A stretch of DNA of 64,000 nt from Micromonospora cremea (lineage in GTDB: Bacteria; Actinomycetota; Actinomycetes; Mycobacteriales; Micromonosporaceae), in the NCBI RefSeq assembly GCF_900143515.1, contig NZ_FSQT01000001.1, positions 1,054,001 to 1,118,000 of the forward strand, given 5' to 3'. Position numbers and translations under genes: made by a program. Shown here piece by piece: positions 1 through 10,396 of the stretch (positions within the stretch are counted from its first letter, which is position 1; every line of letters begins with the position of its first letter). The notes below the pieces were generated by a model. It did not search any database, had not been told where the DNA came from, and saw only the letters and a list, made by a program, of their open reading frames with translations.

Positions 1-1
1 C

Positions 2-2488
2 GTGGCGCTACCCCGGCCACCGGCACGGATCACCCTGCCCGCCGCGTGGCGCCGGCCGTTAACCGCCCTCGTCGGCCGGGAGCGGGACGTCGAGACAGTG
101 GGCGGAGCGCTGACGGAGGCGCCGCTGGTGACGATCGTGGCGACCGGCGGCGCGGGCAAGACCCGGCTCGCCGCCGAGGTGGCGCGGCGCGCGACGGCGG
201 CCGGGCGGCCGGTACGGGTGATCGAACTCGCCGGCCTGCGCTCGCCCGACGAGGTGCTGCCCACGGTGCTCACGGCACTCGGCGGAGCGGACACCTCGGC
301 GACCGGCGGCAACCTGGGCCTCGAACGGCGGGTGCTCAGCCCCGAGGAACGGTTGCGCGCCGTGGCGCCGGACCTCGACGGGCTGGTCGTGCTGGACAAC
401 TGCGAGCATGTTCTCGACGCGGTGGCCACCGTCGTCGCGGACCTGATCGCGGTGATCCCGCCGGAGGTCGCGGTCCTCGCGACGAGCCGGGCCCCGCTGG
501 GCCTGGCCGGCGAACTGGTCCACCGCCTGACCGTGCTGCCCGACGCCGACGCGCTCGGGCTGATCGAGGCCCGGGCGAGGGCCGGTGGCGCGGTGCCGAC
601 CTGGGACACCGAACGGGCGCTCGCGCTGTGCCACCGGCTCGACAACCTGCCCCTGGCTCTCGAACTGGCCGCCGCGCGACTGCGGCACATGCCGATCGAC
701 GACGTGCTCGCCGGGCTGACCGACCGGTTCGCGCTGCTCGACGACGCGTTGCGGGGCCTGCCGGAACGGCACGCGAGCCTGTGGGCGATGGTCGACTGGA
801 GCCGGGAACTGCTCGCGCCCGACGACCGCGAGCTGCTCCAGCGGATCGCAGTCATCCCCGGGGCGTTCACCGCGGACCTCGCCGCCGCGGTCGCGCGGAC
901 CCCGCACGTACGACGGGGCCTGGCGACGCTCGTCGAACAGTCCCTGCTGACCCTGGTCGAGGGCGACGGTCAACCCCGCTACCGGATGCTCGAAACCGTC
1001 CGTGAGTACGGCGAGGCCCGGCTCGACGCGGCCGGTGACCGGGAACCGGCCATGGCCGGCCTGGTCGGCTGGGCCCGGGAGCAGGCCGTCGCGTTCGCCG
1101 ACCGGTTCGTCGGGCCCGGCCAGATCGAGGCGCTCGCCCGCTGCGCCGCCGAGCAGGACAACCTGGTCGCCGGCCTGCGCTGGGCGCTCGGGCACGACGA
1201 CGAGCCAGCCGCGGTCGACGTCGCCACCGCGCTGCTCCACGTCTGGACGGTGCGCGGCCTGCACCTCGAGGTCGTCGGGTGGGCACGCGGCCTGTTGCAC
1301 GTCGCGGACCCCGACAGACGGCGACGCTCGGCGATCCTGCGCGGCCGGGCCGCCGGCCACCCAACGCCCAACGCCGACCGGCTCGCCTGGACGTGCCTGC
1401 TGATCGGCGTCAACGCCGGTATCAGCGGCGAGCTCCGGCTCGCCGTCCTCGCCCGGCGGGCCCTCCGGATCGTCCTCGCCGAGCGGCCCGACGAGGTGTC
1501 GCCCCGGCTGACCGCGCTCGCGTCGGCGCTGCCGGGCTTCGACGCGTCCGACCCGGAGGAGAGCATGAAGGCCGCCGCCGAGATGATCGCGCACCCGGAC
1601 CCGTACGTGCAGGGGCTCGGACTCTTCGCCCGCGCGGCGGTACGCGAGAACGGCGGCATGCCCGAGGCGTCGATCGTCGACGCCGAGCAGGCGTACCGCC
1701 GCTTCGAGGTGGCCGGTGACCACTGGGGCATGGCGATGGCGGCAGGTGCCGTCGGGCAGTTCCTGATCCCGCGCAAGGACGCCGGCTCGGCCGAGTGGCT
1801 GGCGCGCAGCATCCGGCACATGGAACTGGTCGGTGCGGCGCAGGACGCCCGGTCGATCCGGGTACGGCTGGACGTGCAGCTCGCACTGACCGGCGACCCG
1901 GAAGCCGAGCGGCGGCTGGGCGAGACGGCGACGCCGGGCGAGGCCGAGGAGATGGACGCCGCGCTGGCGCGCCTCGGGCTGGCCCACCTCGCATGGCAAC
2001 GCGAGCGGTACGACGAGGCGCTCGCCCACGCCGACGGGGTGACCCGGAGCCTGGCCGGGTGGGCCGGCGCGCCACCGCAGCCGCGCGTCATGCTCCGGGT
2101 CGCGGTGGCGGTCCTCCACCTGCGGATGGCCCAGGTGCGACCTGTCCCGGGGAAGGACGCCGACGCCACCGCGGCCGCGTTGCTGACACTCGCCGGGAAC
2201 GAGGCCCTGTCGACGAGGGATCTGCCGGTGATCGGGTCGTGGGCGCTCGGTGGCGCCGAACTGGCGGCGTACCGGGGCGATGTCGCGACCGTGCGGGAAC
2301 TGTCCGCCCTCGGGACGCGCGTCGGCGCCCAACTCGGGTTTTTCGCCCCGCCCGGTGACGCCGAACGGCTCACTGCCGCCCTCGGGGACGAGGAGCAGCG
2401 TGAGCCGTTGCTGGCCGCGTGGCGCGAGCGGCCGGTCGCCCCGGTCATCGCCCGGATCCGCGAGCTGATGGACAGCCTGCTCGCCTAG
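2..2488 (+). CDS. AfsR/SARP-type STAND regulator, 5' partial
   Basis: Large ATP-binding transcriptional regulator of the NB-ARC/STAND class. The visible 828 residues begin just before the nucleotide-binding domain: a P-loop TGGAGKT lies at residues 48-54 and a Walker B stretch LVVLDNCEHVLD at about 127-138, followed by the arm region and a long helical TPR-like C-terminal half. No LuxR helix-turn-helix is present at the C-terminus, so DNA binding should come from an N-terminal BTAD/OmpR domain left of the window; the GTG at position 2 is therefore probably internal. The gene ends 2 nt before the end of the convergent exporter operon, which may be its target (inference from position only). Confidence 0.8.
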   Translation: MALPRPPARITLPAAWRRPLTALVGRERDVETVGGALTEAPLVTIVATGGAGKTRLAAEVARRATAAGRPVRVIELAGLRSPDEVLPTVLTALGGADTSATGGNLGLERRVLSPEERLRAVAPDLDGLVVLDNCEHVLDAVATVVADLIAVIPPEVAVLATSRAPLGLAGELVHRLTVLPDADALGLIEARARAGGAVPTWDTERALALCHRLDNLPLALELAAARLRHMPIDDVLAGLTDRFALLDDALRGLPERHASLWAMVDWSRELLAPDDRELLQRIAVIPGAFTADLAAAVARTPHVRRGLATLVEQSLLTLVEGDGQPRYRMLETVREYGEARLDAAGDREPAMAGLVGWAREQAVAFADRFVGPGQIEALARCAAEQDNLVAGLRWALGHDDEPAAVDVATALLHVWTVRGLHLEVVGWARGLLHVADPDRRRRSAILRGRAAGHPTPNADRLAWTCLLIGVNAGISGELRLAVLARRALRIVLAERPDEVSPRLTALASALPGFDASDPEESMKAAAEMIAHPDPYVQGLGLFARAAVRENGGMPEASIVDAEQAYRRFEVAGDHWGMAMAAGAVGQFLIPRKDAGSAEWLARSIRHMELVGAAQDARSIRVRLDVQLALTGDPEAERRLGETATPGEAEEMDAALARLGLAHLAWQRERYDEALAHADGVTRSLAGWAGAPPQPRVMLRVAVAVLHLRMAQVRPVPGKDADATAAALLTLAGNEALSTRDLPVIGSWALGGAELAAYRGDVATVRELSALGTRVGAQLGFFAPPGDAERLTAALGDEEQREPLLAAWRERPVAPVIARIRELMDSLLA

Positions 2489-2490
2489 GC

Positions 2491-3314
2491 TCAGATCTTC
2501 TTGCGGTACGCGCGCAGCGCCAGCGGCATGAACACCGCCACGAAGCCGGCACACCAGGCGAGCGTCCACCACACGTGCGAGCCGACCGGTGTGCCGAGGA
2601 ACAGCCCGCGCACCGCGGCCACCAGGTGGGTCATCGGGTTGACGTCCACGAACGCCTGCATCCAGCCCGGCAGCGTGTCGGCGCTGACGAACACGTTGGA
2701 CGCGAAGCTCAACGGCATGATCAGCGCGAACATCAGGCCCTGCACGGCGCCCGGGGTGCGCACCTTCATCGCCACGAAGACCGGCAGCCAGCTCAGGCAG
2801 AGCGCGAACAGCACCGCGAGCAGGCAGCCGGCGATCGCCCGCAGCGGGTCGGAGTCGATCCGGAAACCGAGCAGGTAACCGATCGCGAGGGTCGAGACCG
2901 TGACGATCACGTACCGGACGACGTCGCCCAGGACCGCACCGACCAGTGGCGCGGAGCGGGGGACCGGCAGCGACCGGAACCGGTCGAAGATGCCCTTGGC
3001 GATGTCGGTGTTCAGGTTGACGCCGATCGCGATGGCGCCGGTGGCGATGGTCTGCGCCAGGATGCCGGGCAGCAGGAACTGCAGGTAGTCGTGGGTGGAT
3101 CCGGCGACCGCGCCGCCGAAGATGTACACGAAGATGATGAGGAACAGCACCGGTTGCAGCGTGACGTCGATGAGCGCCTCGGGCGTACGCCAGGTCTTGA
3201 TGAGACTGCGTTTGGCGAGCGCCAGGGAGTGCCGGACGAGCCGGAACGGTCGTGGGTTCGGAACGGCCGTCGAGAGCACCGGACTCGTCGTGGGTGCTGC
3301 GGTGACCAGGGTGC

Positions 3315-3318
<4 letters not shown>
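2491..3318 (-). CDS. ABC-2 type multidrug transporter permease (DrrB-like)
   Basis: A 275-residue integral membrane protein with about six hydrophobic segments and the ABC-2 membrane domain arrangement of daunorubicin-resistance permease DrrB. It should form a homodimeric channel exporting a hydrophobic compound, driven by the ATPase encoded directly upstream. Its ATG overlaps the ATPase stop codon by 4 nt, showing translational coupling in a two-gene operon. The C-terminus keeps the run of small residues and final basic tail common in this family. The substrate cannot be read from the sequence; family members export antibiotics or lipids. Confidence 0.88.
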
Positions 3319-4295
<977 letters not shown>

Positions 4296-4537
4296 GTCGT
4301 ACAGCGTGCGGGGGCCGCCTGACACGGCCCTGACACGCCACCGACACCGGCGCCGACACGTCGCCGAAGCCGTGGCGGCTTCGCCGCTGCGCGCCGGCGG
4401 CTCGCCACTGACCGCACCACAGCGCGCGGTCGGCGCGCCGGGGGTGTACGGGGCGGTGCGGCAGCGACGAGAATGCCGATCAACGTGAATGTCCCTCCGG
4501 CAACGGCGGCTGGGGGACGCGACGGGGGGAGGACGCG
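4296..4537. promoter_or_regulatory. divergent intergenic region, exporter ATPase / acylase
   Basis: This 242-bp gap must hold both divergent promoters. A 7-bp stem (CGAAGCC at 4365-4371 with GGCTTCG at 4377-4383) is visible, but no convincing operator palindrome. A GGGGGGAGGA ribosome-binding site lies at 4523-4532 ahead of the acylase GTG. Confidence 0.45.
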
Positions 4538-6913
4538 GTGACAGCAGCACAACGCCTCGGCGCGGCGGGGGTGGTCCTCGGCCTGGTCATGGCCGGGCTG
4601 AGCGGGCCCCCGGCCGGCGCGCACCAGCGTGATCACGGCTACTCGGCCGAGATCCGCCGCGCGTCCTACGGCGTCCCGCACATCACCGCCACGAGCTACG
4701 CCAACCTCGGCTTCGGGGTCGGGTACGTGCAGGCGGAGGACAACCTCTGCGTCATCGCCGAGAAGGTGGTGACGGTCAACGGCGAGCGCTCCCGCTACTT
4801 CGGCGCGACCGGCCCGACCGACGCGAACGTGCGCAGCGACCTGTTCTTCCGCAAGGCCATCGACGACCGGTCTGTGGAGCGGCTGCTCGACGGCCGCCGC
4901 GACGGCGTGCACTCGCCGTCCAACGACGTCCGCGACCAGATCCGCGGCTTCGTCGCCGGCTACAACTCCTACCTGCGCCGCACCGGCGCGTCGAGGCTCA
5001 CCGACCCGGCGTGCCGGGCCAGGCCGTGGGTGCGCCCGCTGACCGAGCTGGACATCTGGCGCACCAGCTGGGCCAGCATGGTCCGGGCCGGCTCGCGGGC
5101 GATGCTCGACGGGATCGTCGCCGCCGCGCCGCCCACCGCCACCGGCCCGGCCGCCGTCCAGGACGCGCCCGGCGCGGCCGCCGTGCTCGCCGCCAGCGAC
5201 GGCGCCCCCGCCGGGGTGGGCAGCAACGCGTACGGGCTGGGCGAGGCGGCGACCGCCAACCGGGGCGGCATGGTGCTGGCCAACCCGCACTTCCCGTGGG
5301 ACGGCGCGGAACGCTTCTACCGGATGCACCTCAAGGTGCCCGGCCGCTACGACGTCGAGGGCGCCGCGCTGATCGGCGACCCGATCGTCGAGATCGGGCA
5401 CAACCGCACCCTCGCGTGGAGCCACACCGTCTCCACGGCCCGCCGGTTCGTGTGGCACCGCCTCGCGCTGGTCCCCGGCGACCCCACCTCGTACTACGTG
5501 GACGGTAAGCCGCGGAAGATGACCACCCGCACGGTCACCGTCCAGGTCCCCGGCCCGAACGGCGACACGGTACCGGTCAGCCGAACCTTTCACGACACCC
5601 ACTTCGGGCCGGTCGTGGTGGTGCCCGGCACCTTCGACTGGACCGCCGGCACCGCGTACGCCATCACCGACATCAACGCCACCAACAACCGGGCCTTCGA
5701 CGGCTGGTTGCAGATGGGCCGCGCCGAGACGGTCCGCGACCTGAAGCGGGTGCTCGACCGCTACCAGTTCCTGCCCTGGGTCAACGTGATCGCCGCCGAC
5801 GCCCGCGGCGAGGCGCTCTACGCCGACCATTCGGTGGTGCCCCGGGTGACCGACGCCCTCGCCGCCGCCTGCATCCCGGCGCCGTTCCAGCCGCTCTACG
5901 CCAGCAGCGGCCAGGCCGTCCTGGACGGTTCCCGGTCGTCCTGCGCGCTCGGCGCCGACCCGGACGCCGCCGTGCCCGGCATCCTCGGCCCGGCGAACCT
6001 GCCGGTCCGCTTCCGCACCGACTACGTCACCAACTCCAACGACAGCTACTGGCTGGCCAACCCGCAGGCCCCGCTGGAGGGCTACGCGCGGATCCTCGGC
6101 GACGAGGGCACTCCGCGCAGCCTGCGTACCCGTCTCGGCCTCGACCAGGTGCAGCAGCGTCTCGCCGGCACCGACGGGCTGCCGGGGCGCGGGTTCACCG
6201 CCGACCGGCTGTGGCGGACGGTCTTCGGCAACCGGGTGTACGGCGGTGAACTGGTCCGCGACGACCTGGTCGCGCTCTGCACCGCCCAGCCCACCGGCAC
6301 CGCCTCGAACGGAGCGACGGTCGACCTGCGCGCAGCCTGCGCCTCCCTGGCCCGCTGGGACCTGCACGCGGACCTGGACAGTCGCGGCGCGCACCTGTTC
6401 ACCGAGTTCGTCCTGGCCAACGGGCTGCGCTTCGCCGACACCTTCGCCGTCACCGACCCGGTGCGCACACCGCGTCGGCTGGACACCGCCAACCCGGCCG
6501 TGCGCACCGCGCTCGCCGACGCCGAGCAGCGCCTCGCCGGCATCCCGCTCGACGCCCGACTCGGCGACATCCAGACCGAGCCGCGCGGCGACCGGCGTAT
6601 CCCGATCCACGGCGGACGCGCCGAGGCCGGCATCTTCAACATGATCGTCAACAACCGGGTGCCGGGCGTTGGCTACCCGAAGGTGGTGCACGGCTCGTCG
6701 TTCGTGATGGCCGTCGAGCTGGGCCGAAACGGGCCGTCCGGGCGGCAGATTTTGACCTACTCCCAGTCCACCAACCCGAACTCACCCTGGTACGCCGACC
6801 AGACCGCCCTCTACTCCGGCAAGGGCTGGGACACGATCAAGTACACCGAGGCGCAGATCAAGGCGGACCCGAACCTGCGCACGTACCGGGTGGGGGAGGG
6901 CCGCCACCACTGA
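4538..6913 (+). CDS. aculeacin A acylase-like secreted Ntn-hydrolase (penicillin acylase family)
   Basis: A 791-residue secreted acylase precursor. It has a signal peptide (residues 1 to about 28, cleavage after PAGA), an alpha chain, a spacer and a beta chain starting at the autocatalytic nucleophile Ser229 in the context GVGSNAYGLG. Length and many stretches (RRASYGVPHITA, GFGVGYVQAEDN, YVTNSNDS, HGSSFVMAVELG) match, from memory, the aculeacin A acylase of Actinoplanes utahensis (about 786 residues). That enzyme removes the fatty acyl chain of echinocandin-type lipopeptides and also acts on some penicillins and acyl-homoserine lactones. The GTG start is set by the strong Shine-Dalgarno site 5 nt upstream. 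It is transcribed divergently from the DrrAB-like exporter and is followed by a strong terminator. Its real substrate is inferred, not shown. Confidence 0.93.
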   Translation: MTAAQRLGAAGVVLGLVMAGLSGPPAGAHQRDHGYSAEIRRASYGVPHITATSYANLGFGVGYVQAEDNLCVIAEKVVTVNGERSRYFGATGPTDANVRSDLFFRKAIDDRSVERLLDGRRDGVHSPSNDVRDQIRGFVAGYNSYLRRTGASRLTDPACRARPWVRPLTELDIWRTSWASMVRAGSRAMLDGIVAAAPPTATGPAAVQDAPGAAAVLAASDGAPAGVGSNAYGLGEAATANRGGMVLANPHFPWDGAERFYRMHLKVPGRYDVEGAALIGDPIVEIGHNRTLAWSHTVSTARRFVWHRLALVPGDPTSYYVDGKPRKMTTRTVTVQVPGPNGDTVPVSRTFHDTHFGPVVVVPGTFDWTAGTAYAITDINATNNRAFDGWLQMGRAETVRDLKRVLDRYQFLPWVNVIAADARGEALYADHSVVPRVTDALAAACIPAPFQPLYASSGQAVLDGSRSSCALGADPDAAVPGILGPANLPVRFRTDYVTNSNDSYWLANPQAPLEGYARILGDEGTPRSLRTRLGLDQVQQRLAGTDGLPGRGFTADRLWRTVFGNRVYGGELVRDDLVALCTAQPTGTASNGATVDLRAACASLARWDLHADLDSRGAHLFTEFVLANGLRFADTFAVTDPVRTPRRLDTANPAVRTALADAEQRLAGIPLDARLGDIQTEPRGDRRIPIHGGRAEAGIFNMIVNNRVPGVGYPKVVHGSSFVMAVELGRNGPSGRQILTYSQSTNPNSPWYADQTALYSGKGWDTIKYTEAQIKADPNLRTYRVGEGRHH

Positions 6914-6930
6914 CCCGCCGGCACGCAGGC

Positions 6931-6959
6931 GGCCGGGCTCCCTGGCGGGGAGCCCGGCC
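6931..6959. terminator. perfect 12-bp stem-loop terminator
   Basis: GGCCGGGCTCCC at 6931-6942 pairs perfectly with GGGAGCCCGGCC at 6948-6959 around a 5-nt loop. It lies between the convergent ends of the acylase and methyltransferase genes and could stop transcription from both sides. No U-tract follows, as is usual in actinomycetes. Confidence 0.8.
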
Positions 6960-7068
6960 GGTGCCGGTCATCGCCTCCGGCAGAACTGTCCGGCTCAGCG
7001 GGGGTGGGCTGCGGCGCGACAGGTACCCGAGGCGCGAACGGTTCTCCGCGCGGTGGTCCACCTGCCTC

Positions 7069-7872
7069 TCAGCCCGGTAGACGGCCCCGCGTGGAGACGA
7101 GGTGGTACGACATGACGGCGAACCCGGGATCGCGGACCAGCCTGCGGAACGCGTTCAGTTGGTTGGCTGACAGTCCCGACGCGAGCAGGTCCGGCTCCAG
7201 CTGGCGGGAGTTCGTCTCGTAGAGCGACGTTCCGGTCGAACCGCCGACCCAGCTCTGCGAGTGGGTGATGGTGTCGAGGTCGGTCAGACCGGCGAGGGCC
7301 ATCTCGGTGTGCACGTCCTGCGCCCACCCCAGGTCGGCGCCGTGCTCCTGCAGGACACCCATCATGGTGTCCATCACCTGCGCGAAGAGCTTCGCCGCGT
7401 CGTCGCTCGGTGCGGTCAGCACCCGCAGTGGCGCGGTGCAGTCGAACTCCTCGACCACCAGCCACCCGCCGGGAGCCAGCGCGCCGGCGAGCGTGCCGAG
7501 GACCCGTCGTCGATCGGGCAGGTGCAGCAGCACCAGTCGGGCGTGGATCAGGTCGAACGCGTCCCCGGGCGGCGGTTCGGTGCGGACGTCGTGCTGGCGT
7601 ACGTGCAGGTTGCCCTCGGCCACGAGGTGCGTGGGGTCGATGTCCGTGGCCAGCACGTGACCGTCCTCGCCGACCGCCCGGGCGATCCGTCGGGCCATCG
7701 AGCCCCCGCCGGCTCCGACCTCCCAGCACCTCGCCCCCAGGCGCAGCACCGGGCGGGCCAGGCGACGCATTGTGATCGGATCCAGGAAGGACTCCAGCGC
7801 CTGCATCTGTGGGACGGCGTCCGGTGCGCCGTTGTCAAAGGTGTACGCGCCATCGGTGGTAGCGGTTGCCAT
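7069..7872 (-). CDS. class I SAM-dependent methyltransferase
   Basis: A 267-residue cytoplasmic protein with a class I methyltransferase fold. The SAM-binding motif I (EVGAGGGS) is at residues 51-58, an acidic residue at the end of strand 2 follows in LATDIDPTHL, and a post-motif region has LIHARLVLLHLPD. The closest type is the small-molecule UbiE/Trans-aconitate-like group; the acceptor cannot be named. The gene stands alone: the livF-like gene upstream ends 33 nt before this start and runs the same way, so read-through is possible, and the downstream side faces the acylase terminator. Confidence 0.82.
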   Translation of the reverse strand: MATATTDGAYTFDNGAPDAVPQMQALESFLDPITMRRLARPVLRLGARCWEVGAGGGSMARRIARAVGEDGHVLATDIDPTHLVAEGNLHVRQHDVRTEPPPGDAFDLIHARLVLLHLPDRRRVLGTLAGALAPGGWLVVEEFDCTAPLRVLTAPSDDAAKLFAQVMDTMMGVLQEHGADLGWAQDVHTEMALAGLTDLDTITHSQSWVGGSTGTSLYETNSRQLEPDLLASGLSANQLNAFRRLVRDPGFAVMSYHLVSTRGRLPG

Positions 7873-7905
7873 CGGTGTCTACCTCTCCGAGAAAGGTCGG
7901 GTGAC

Positions 7906-8676
7906 CTACGGGGTGTCGGCCCAGAGCCGAGGGGTTGCTCGGTTGGCCGGGGGCGGCGGGGCGGCGGCGACGGTCAACATCGCCGCCAGCGGGGCCGGAT
8001 CGGTACGGGCCTCGACCGTCGGTCGGTCATAGACCACCTGGCCGTACTCCAGCACCGCCACCCGATCCGCGATCTCGATCGCGTGCTGGAGCTGCTGCTC
8101 CACGAGCAGCACGGTCAACCCGTCGGCGGCCAGGCCACCGATGAGCTCGCGGACCCGCGCCGCCAGGTCGGGGGCGAGCCCCTCACACGGTTCGTCGAGC
8201 AGCAGCACCCGTGGTTGATTGAGCAGGGCACGGGCTATCGCCAGCGTCTGCTGCTCGCCGCCGGACAGCTCGCAGCCGCGGTGACGCAGCCGCACCGCCA
8301 GCCGAGGCAGCAGCTCGAGGATCCGGGCCACCGTCCAGCCCTCGCCGCCGGCGGTCGCGGCACGCCACGGCGCGGCCGCCAGGACGAGGTGCTCGGCCAC
8401 GGTCAACCGGGAGAAGACCCGCCGGCCCTGCGGGACGAGACCGACCCCGGACTGAGCGATGCGGTGGGGTTGCCGGCCGGCAACCCGCACCCCGCCGATC
8501 TCGATGTGACCGCTGGATGCGCGCACCAGGCCGGCGATCGTGTGCACGAGGGTGCTCTTGCCCGCGCCGTTGCGACCCACCACGGCCTGGATGCTGCCCA
8601 AAGGCACCCGCAAGCTCACCTCGTGCAGCACGATTCCGCCGGCGTAGCCGGCGCAGAGACGCTCCACAGACAGCAT
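7906..8676 (-). CDS. branched-chain amino acid type ABC transporter ATPase (LivF-like)
   Basis: A 256-residue ATP-binding protein of the LivF type. Walker A GRNGAGKST lies at residues 34-42, with a signature LSGGEQQ, a Walker B VLLLDEP and the LivF-typical GLVPQGRRVF loop after the Q-loop region. Members pair with LivG, permeases LivH/LivM and a binding protein to import branched-chain amino acids, amides or urea. Its ATG overlaps the stop of the livG remnant by 4 nt, the normal arrangement in intact liv operons. Because livG is truncated and livH, livM and the binding protein are missing here, this copy is probably an orphan without its transporter. Confidence 0.88.
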   Translation of the reverse strand: MLSVERLCAGYAGGIVLHEVSLRVPLGSIQAVVGRNGAGKSTLVHTIAGLVRASSGHIEIGGVRVAGRQPHRIAQSGVGLVPQGRRVFSRLTVAEHLVLAAAPWRAATAGGEGWTVARILELLPRLAVRLRHRGCELSGGEQQTLAIARALLNQPRVLLLDEPCEGLAPDLAARVRELIGGLAADGLTVLLVEQQLQHAIEIADRVAVLEYGQVVYDRPTVEARTDPAPLAAMLTVAAAPPPPANRATPRLWADTP

Positions 8677-8950
8677 CAGGACACCCCGTCGGCGTAGGCC
8701 TGCCGCACCAGCGGCGAGGTACGGATCTCGTCCGGCGTCCCGGCGGCCAACGTCCGGCCGTCGCGCAGCACGGTGACCGTGTCGGAGAGGGCGTACACCA
8801 GATCCAGTCGATGTTCGACCAGTAACACGGCGACCGCCCTGGGCAGCGCCCGGAGCAGCTCGACCAGCCGGCCGACCTCGGTGGCGGACAGCCCGGCCGC
8901 CGGTTCGTCGAGCAGAAGCAGGCGGGCGACCTGCGAGTGGCAGGAGACCG
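8675..8950 (-). pseudogene. C-terminal remnant of LivG-like ABC ATPase
   Basis: About 90 codons in frame up to a TGA at 8675-8677 that overlaps the livF start. The translation contains a Walker B ARLLLLDEPAAGLS, the H-loop EHRLDLVYALSD and the C-terminal tail RDGRTLAAGTPDEI typical of LivG. The Walker A and signature regions are absent; upstream of about 8950 the similarity stops and a tetR gene begins on the same strand. The breakpoint lies close to 8941-8957. This is a truncated, non-functional gene. Confidence 0.8.
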
Positions 8951-8957
8951 TCGCTGA

Positions 8958-9554
8958 TCAGGGCTCGCGGGCGCCGTACACGCGCAGGATGCTGTGGCGC
9001 AGCGCTGCCACCGTCTGTGCGGTGGTCATGCGGCCAGCGGCAACTTCACCGCCGGCCGCATGACCGAGCGCGATGGTCGCGGAGACCAACCAGGCCGGGC
9101 TGAGGGTGCCGTCGAACTCGCCGGTAGCCTGGCCACGCCTGATCAGCCGCTCCAGGCGGTCGATGACCGGGGCATGCTGACGGTCGGAGTCCGCCTGGTC
9201 ATTGGCGGTCACCGAGGGGTGCAGGAGCAGCGGGTACCGGTCGAACAGCCGCCAGGTGACGTCCAGCCAGCGCAGCAGCGCCTCGGTGACGGTGCCGCTG
9301 TCGACGTTGGCGGCGTCGAGGGCGGCGACGGCTTCGGCGGTGATGCGGTCGATGACCGCGGCCACCAGCAGCGGCCGGGACGGGTAGTGGGCGTACACGG
9401 TTTGGCGGGTGACGCCAGCTGCGGCGGCAACCTGTTCCACCTTCGCCGCCGGATGCCGACCGAGCACCTGGACGGCGGCGTCGAGTACGGCGGCGGCGCT
9501 GCGCTCGGCGTCCGAACGCCGTCGGCGGCGCCGACCACCTGTTATCTCTGACAT
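8958..9554 (-). CDS. TetR family transcriptional regulator
   Basis: A 198-residue TetR-type repressor. After a very basic N-terminus (a run of arginines) comes the helix-turn-helix AAAAGVTRQTVYAHYPSRPLL at about residues 45-65, then a helical ligand domain without a recognisable signature. The ATG at 9554 is chosen because family homology begins right after it. A near-upstream palindrome at 9570-9588 sits between this gene and the divergent NTF2-like gene, the usual arrangement for a self-regulated TetR controlling one neighbour. Its 3' end abuts the livG remnant, so the pair probably arrived or was joined here by rearrangement. Confidence 0.88.
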   Translation of the reverse strand: MSEITGGRRRRRRSDAERSAAAVLDAAVQVLGRHPAAKVEQVAAAAGVTRQTVYAHYPSRPLLVAAVIDRITAEAVAALDAANVDSGTVTEALLRWLDVTWRLFDRYPLLLHPSVTANDQADSDRQHAPVIDRLERLIRRGQATGEFDGTLSPAWLVSATIALGHAAGGEVAAGRMTTAQTVAALRHSILRVYGAREP

Positions 9555-9569
9555 GTTGTCTAATCTACC

Positions 9570-9588
9570 GTCCACCATTATCGTGGAC
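9570..9588. promoter_or_regulatory. putative TetR operator
   Basis: GTCCAC and GTGGAC form perfect 6-bp arms around a 7-bp centre (CATTATC) in the divergent gap between tetR and the NTF2-like gene. Position and symmetry suit a TetR dimer repressing both promoters. The surrounding sequence is unusually AT-rich for this window. Confidence 0.6.
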
Positions 9589-9623
9589 ACTCTGTAAAAG
9601 ATAACTCGTTTTAGGGAGATCAA

Positions 9624-9998
9624 ATGACGCCCCATGCCGATCTGACCGGCTATCTGGTCTCCTATCCGCAGGAAGCGGGGCTGGGCGACGAGGATCCGGC
9701 GACTGTGCTTGACCGCTACCACACACCGGACTATGAGCTGGTCAACGACGGCGTGCTGCTGGACCGGAAGCGGCTGCTGGATCACATCCGTCCGGCCCGC
9801 AAACGGGCAGCTGGTCTCCGTGTCGAGGTGGAGCAGGCGCTGGTGGACGGCGACCAGGTAGCCGCCCGGTACCGGCTCATCGCGGAGCTGCGTAAGGGCG
9901 GCACCATCACCACGGAGATCTACATGTTCGGGGAGTTGGCTGCTGACGGTCGGCTGCGCCGGGCCATCCAAGCCACCCGGACGGTGCCATCCGAATAG
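9624..9998 (+). CDS. NTF2-like / SnoaL-like small protein
   Basis: A 124-residue cytoplasmic protein with the profile of the NTF2-like cone fold (SnoaL-like or steroid isomerase-like): a helical N-terminus ending in DRYHTPDYELVNDG, then alternating strands through VDGDQVAARYRL and a final strand FGELAADGRLRRAIQ. Proteins of this type bind small hydrophobic molecules or act as isomerases or hydrolases; no catalytic residues can be assigned. The ATG follows an AGGGAG site by 7 nt. Divergence from tetR across a shared operator suggests it is induced by the TetR ligand. Confidence 0.75.
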   Translation: MTPHADLTGYLVSYPQEAGLGDEDPATVLDRYHTPDYELVNDGVLLDRKRLLDHIRPARKRAAGLRVEVEQALVDGDQVAARYRLIAELRKGGTITTEIYMFGELAADGRLRRAIQATRTVPSE

Positions 9999-10076
9999 TT
10001 CCACAGGTACGTCAAGCGCCGCCTCGACGCTTGACGACCTCGGTGAGGTTCATGCCCGCTCAAATGGGGCTCTGGC

Positions 10077-10396
10077 TTACCGGGCGTTGAGGTGCCCGCA
10101 GGTGTTCCGGGTGGTGACGCAGCGGGTGCGTAGGCGCTGGTTGTTCGGGTTGCGGAAGCCGTAGGCGTCGCCGGCAACGGTTTTGATCACTCGGTTGGTG
10201 CCTTTGGAGCCGGCGTTGGTGATGCCGGCGTGCAGGAACGCGAGATTCTGCGGCCACCACACTTCGACGGTGGTGGCGAGGCGCTCGAGCTCGGGCACGT
10301 CGGCTCGGCGCAACGGCGGTAGAACCGATACAACAGTCGGCAGATCTGTTCGCGGTCGGTGTGGGTGCGAGCGGTGGCGAGCAGGTCGTGGAGGCG
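10077..10396 (-). mobile_element. remnant of ISL3-family (IS204/IS1001/IS1096/IS1165) transposase
   Basis: The minus strand encodes the C-terminal part of an ISL3-type DDE transposase in two frames: DLLATARTHTDREQICRLLYRFY in one, then, after a frameshift near 10303-10310, ADVPELERLATTVEVWW and the family-typical tail GITNAGSKGTNRVIK ... AYGFRNPNNQRLRTRC. The N-terminal two-thirds with the first catalytic aspartates is missing. It is fused upstream to a sulfite-oxidase-like fragment at about 10396. No clear terminal inverted repeat was found. This is a dead IS remnant. Confidence 0.78.
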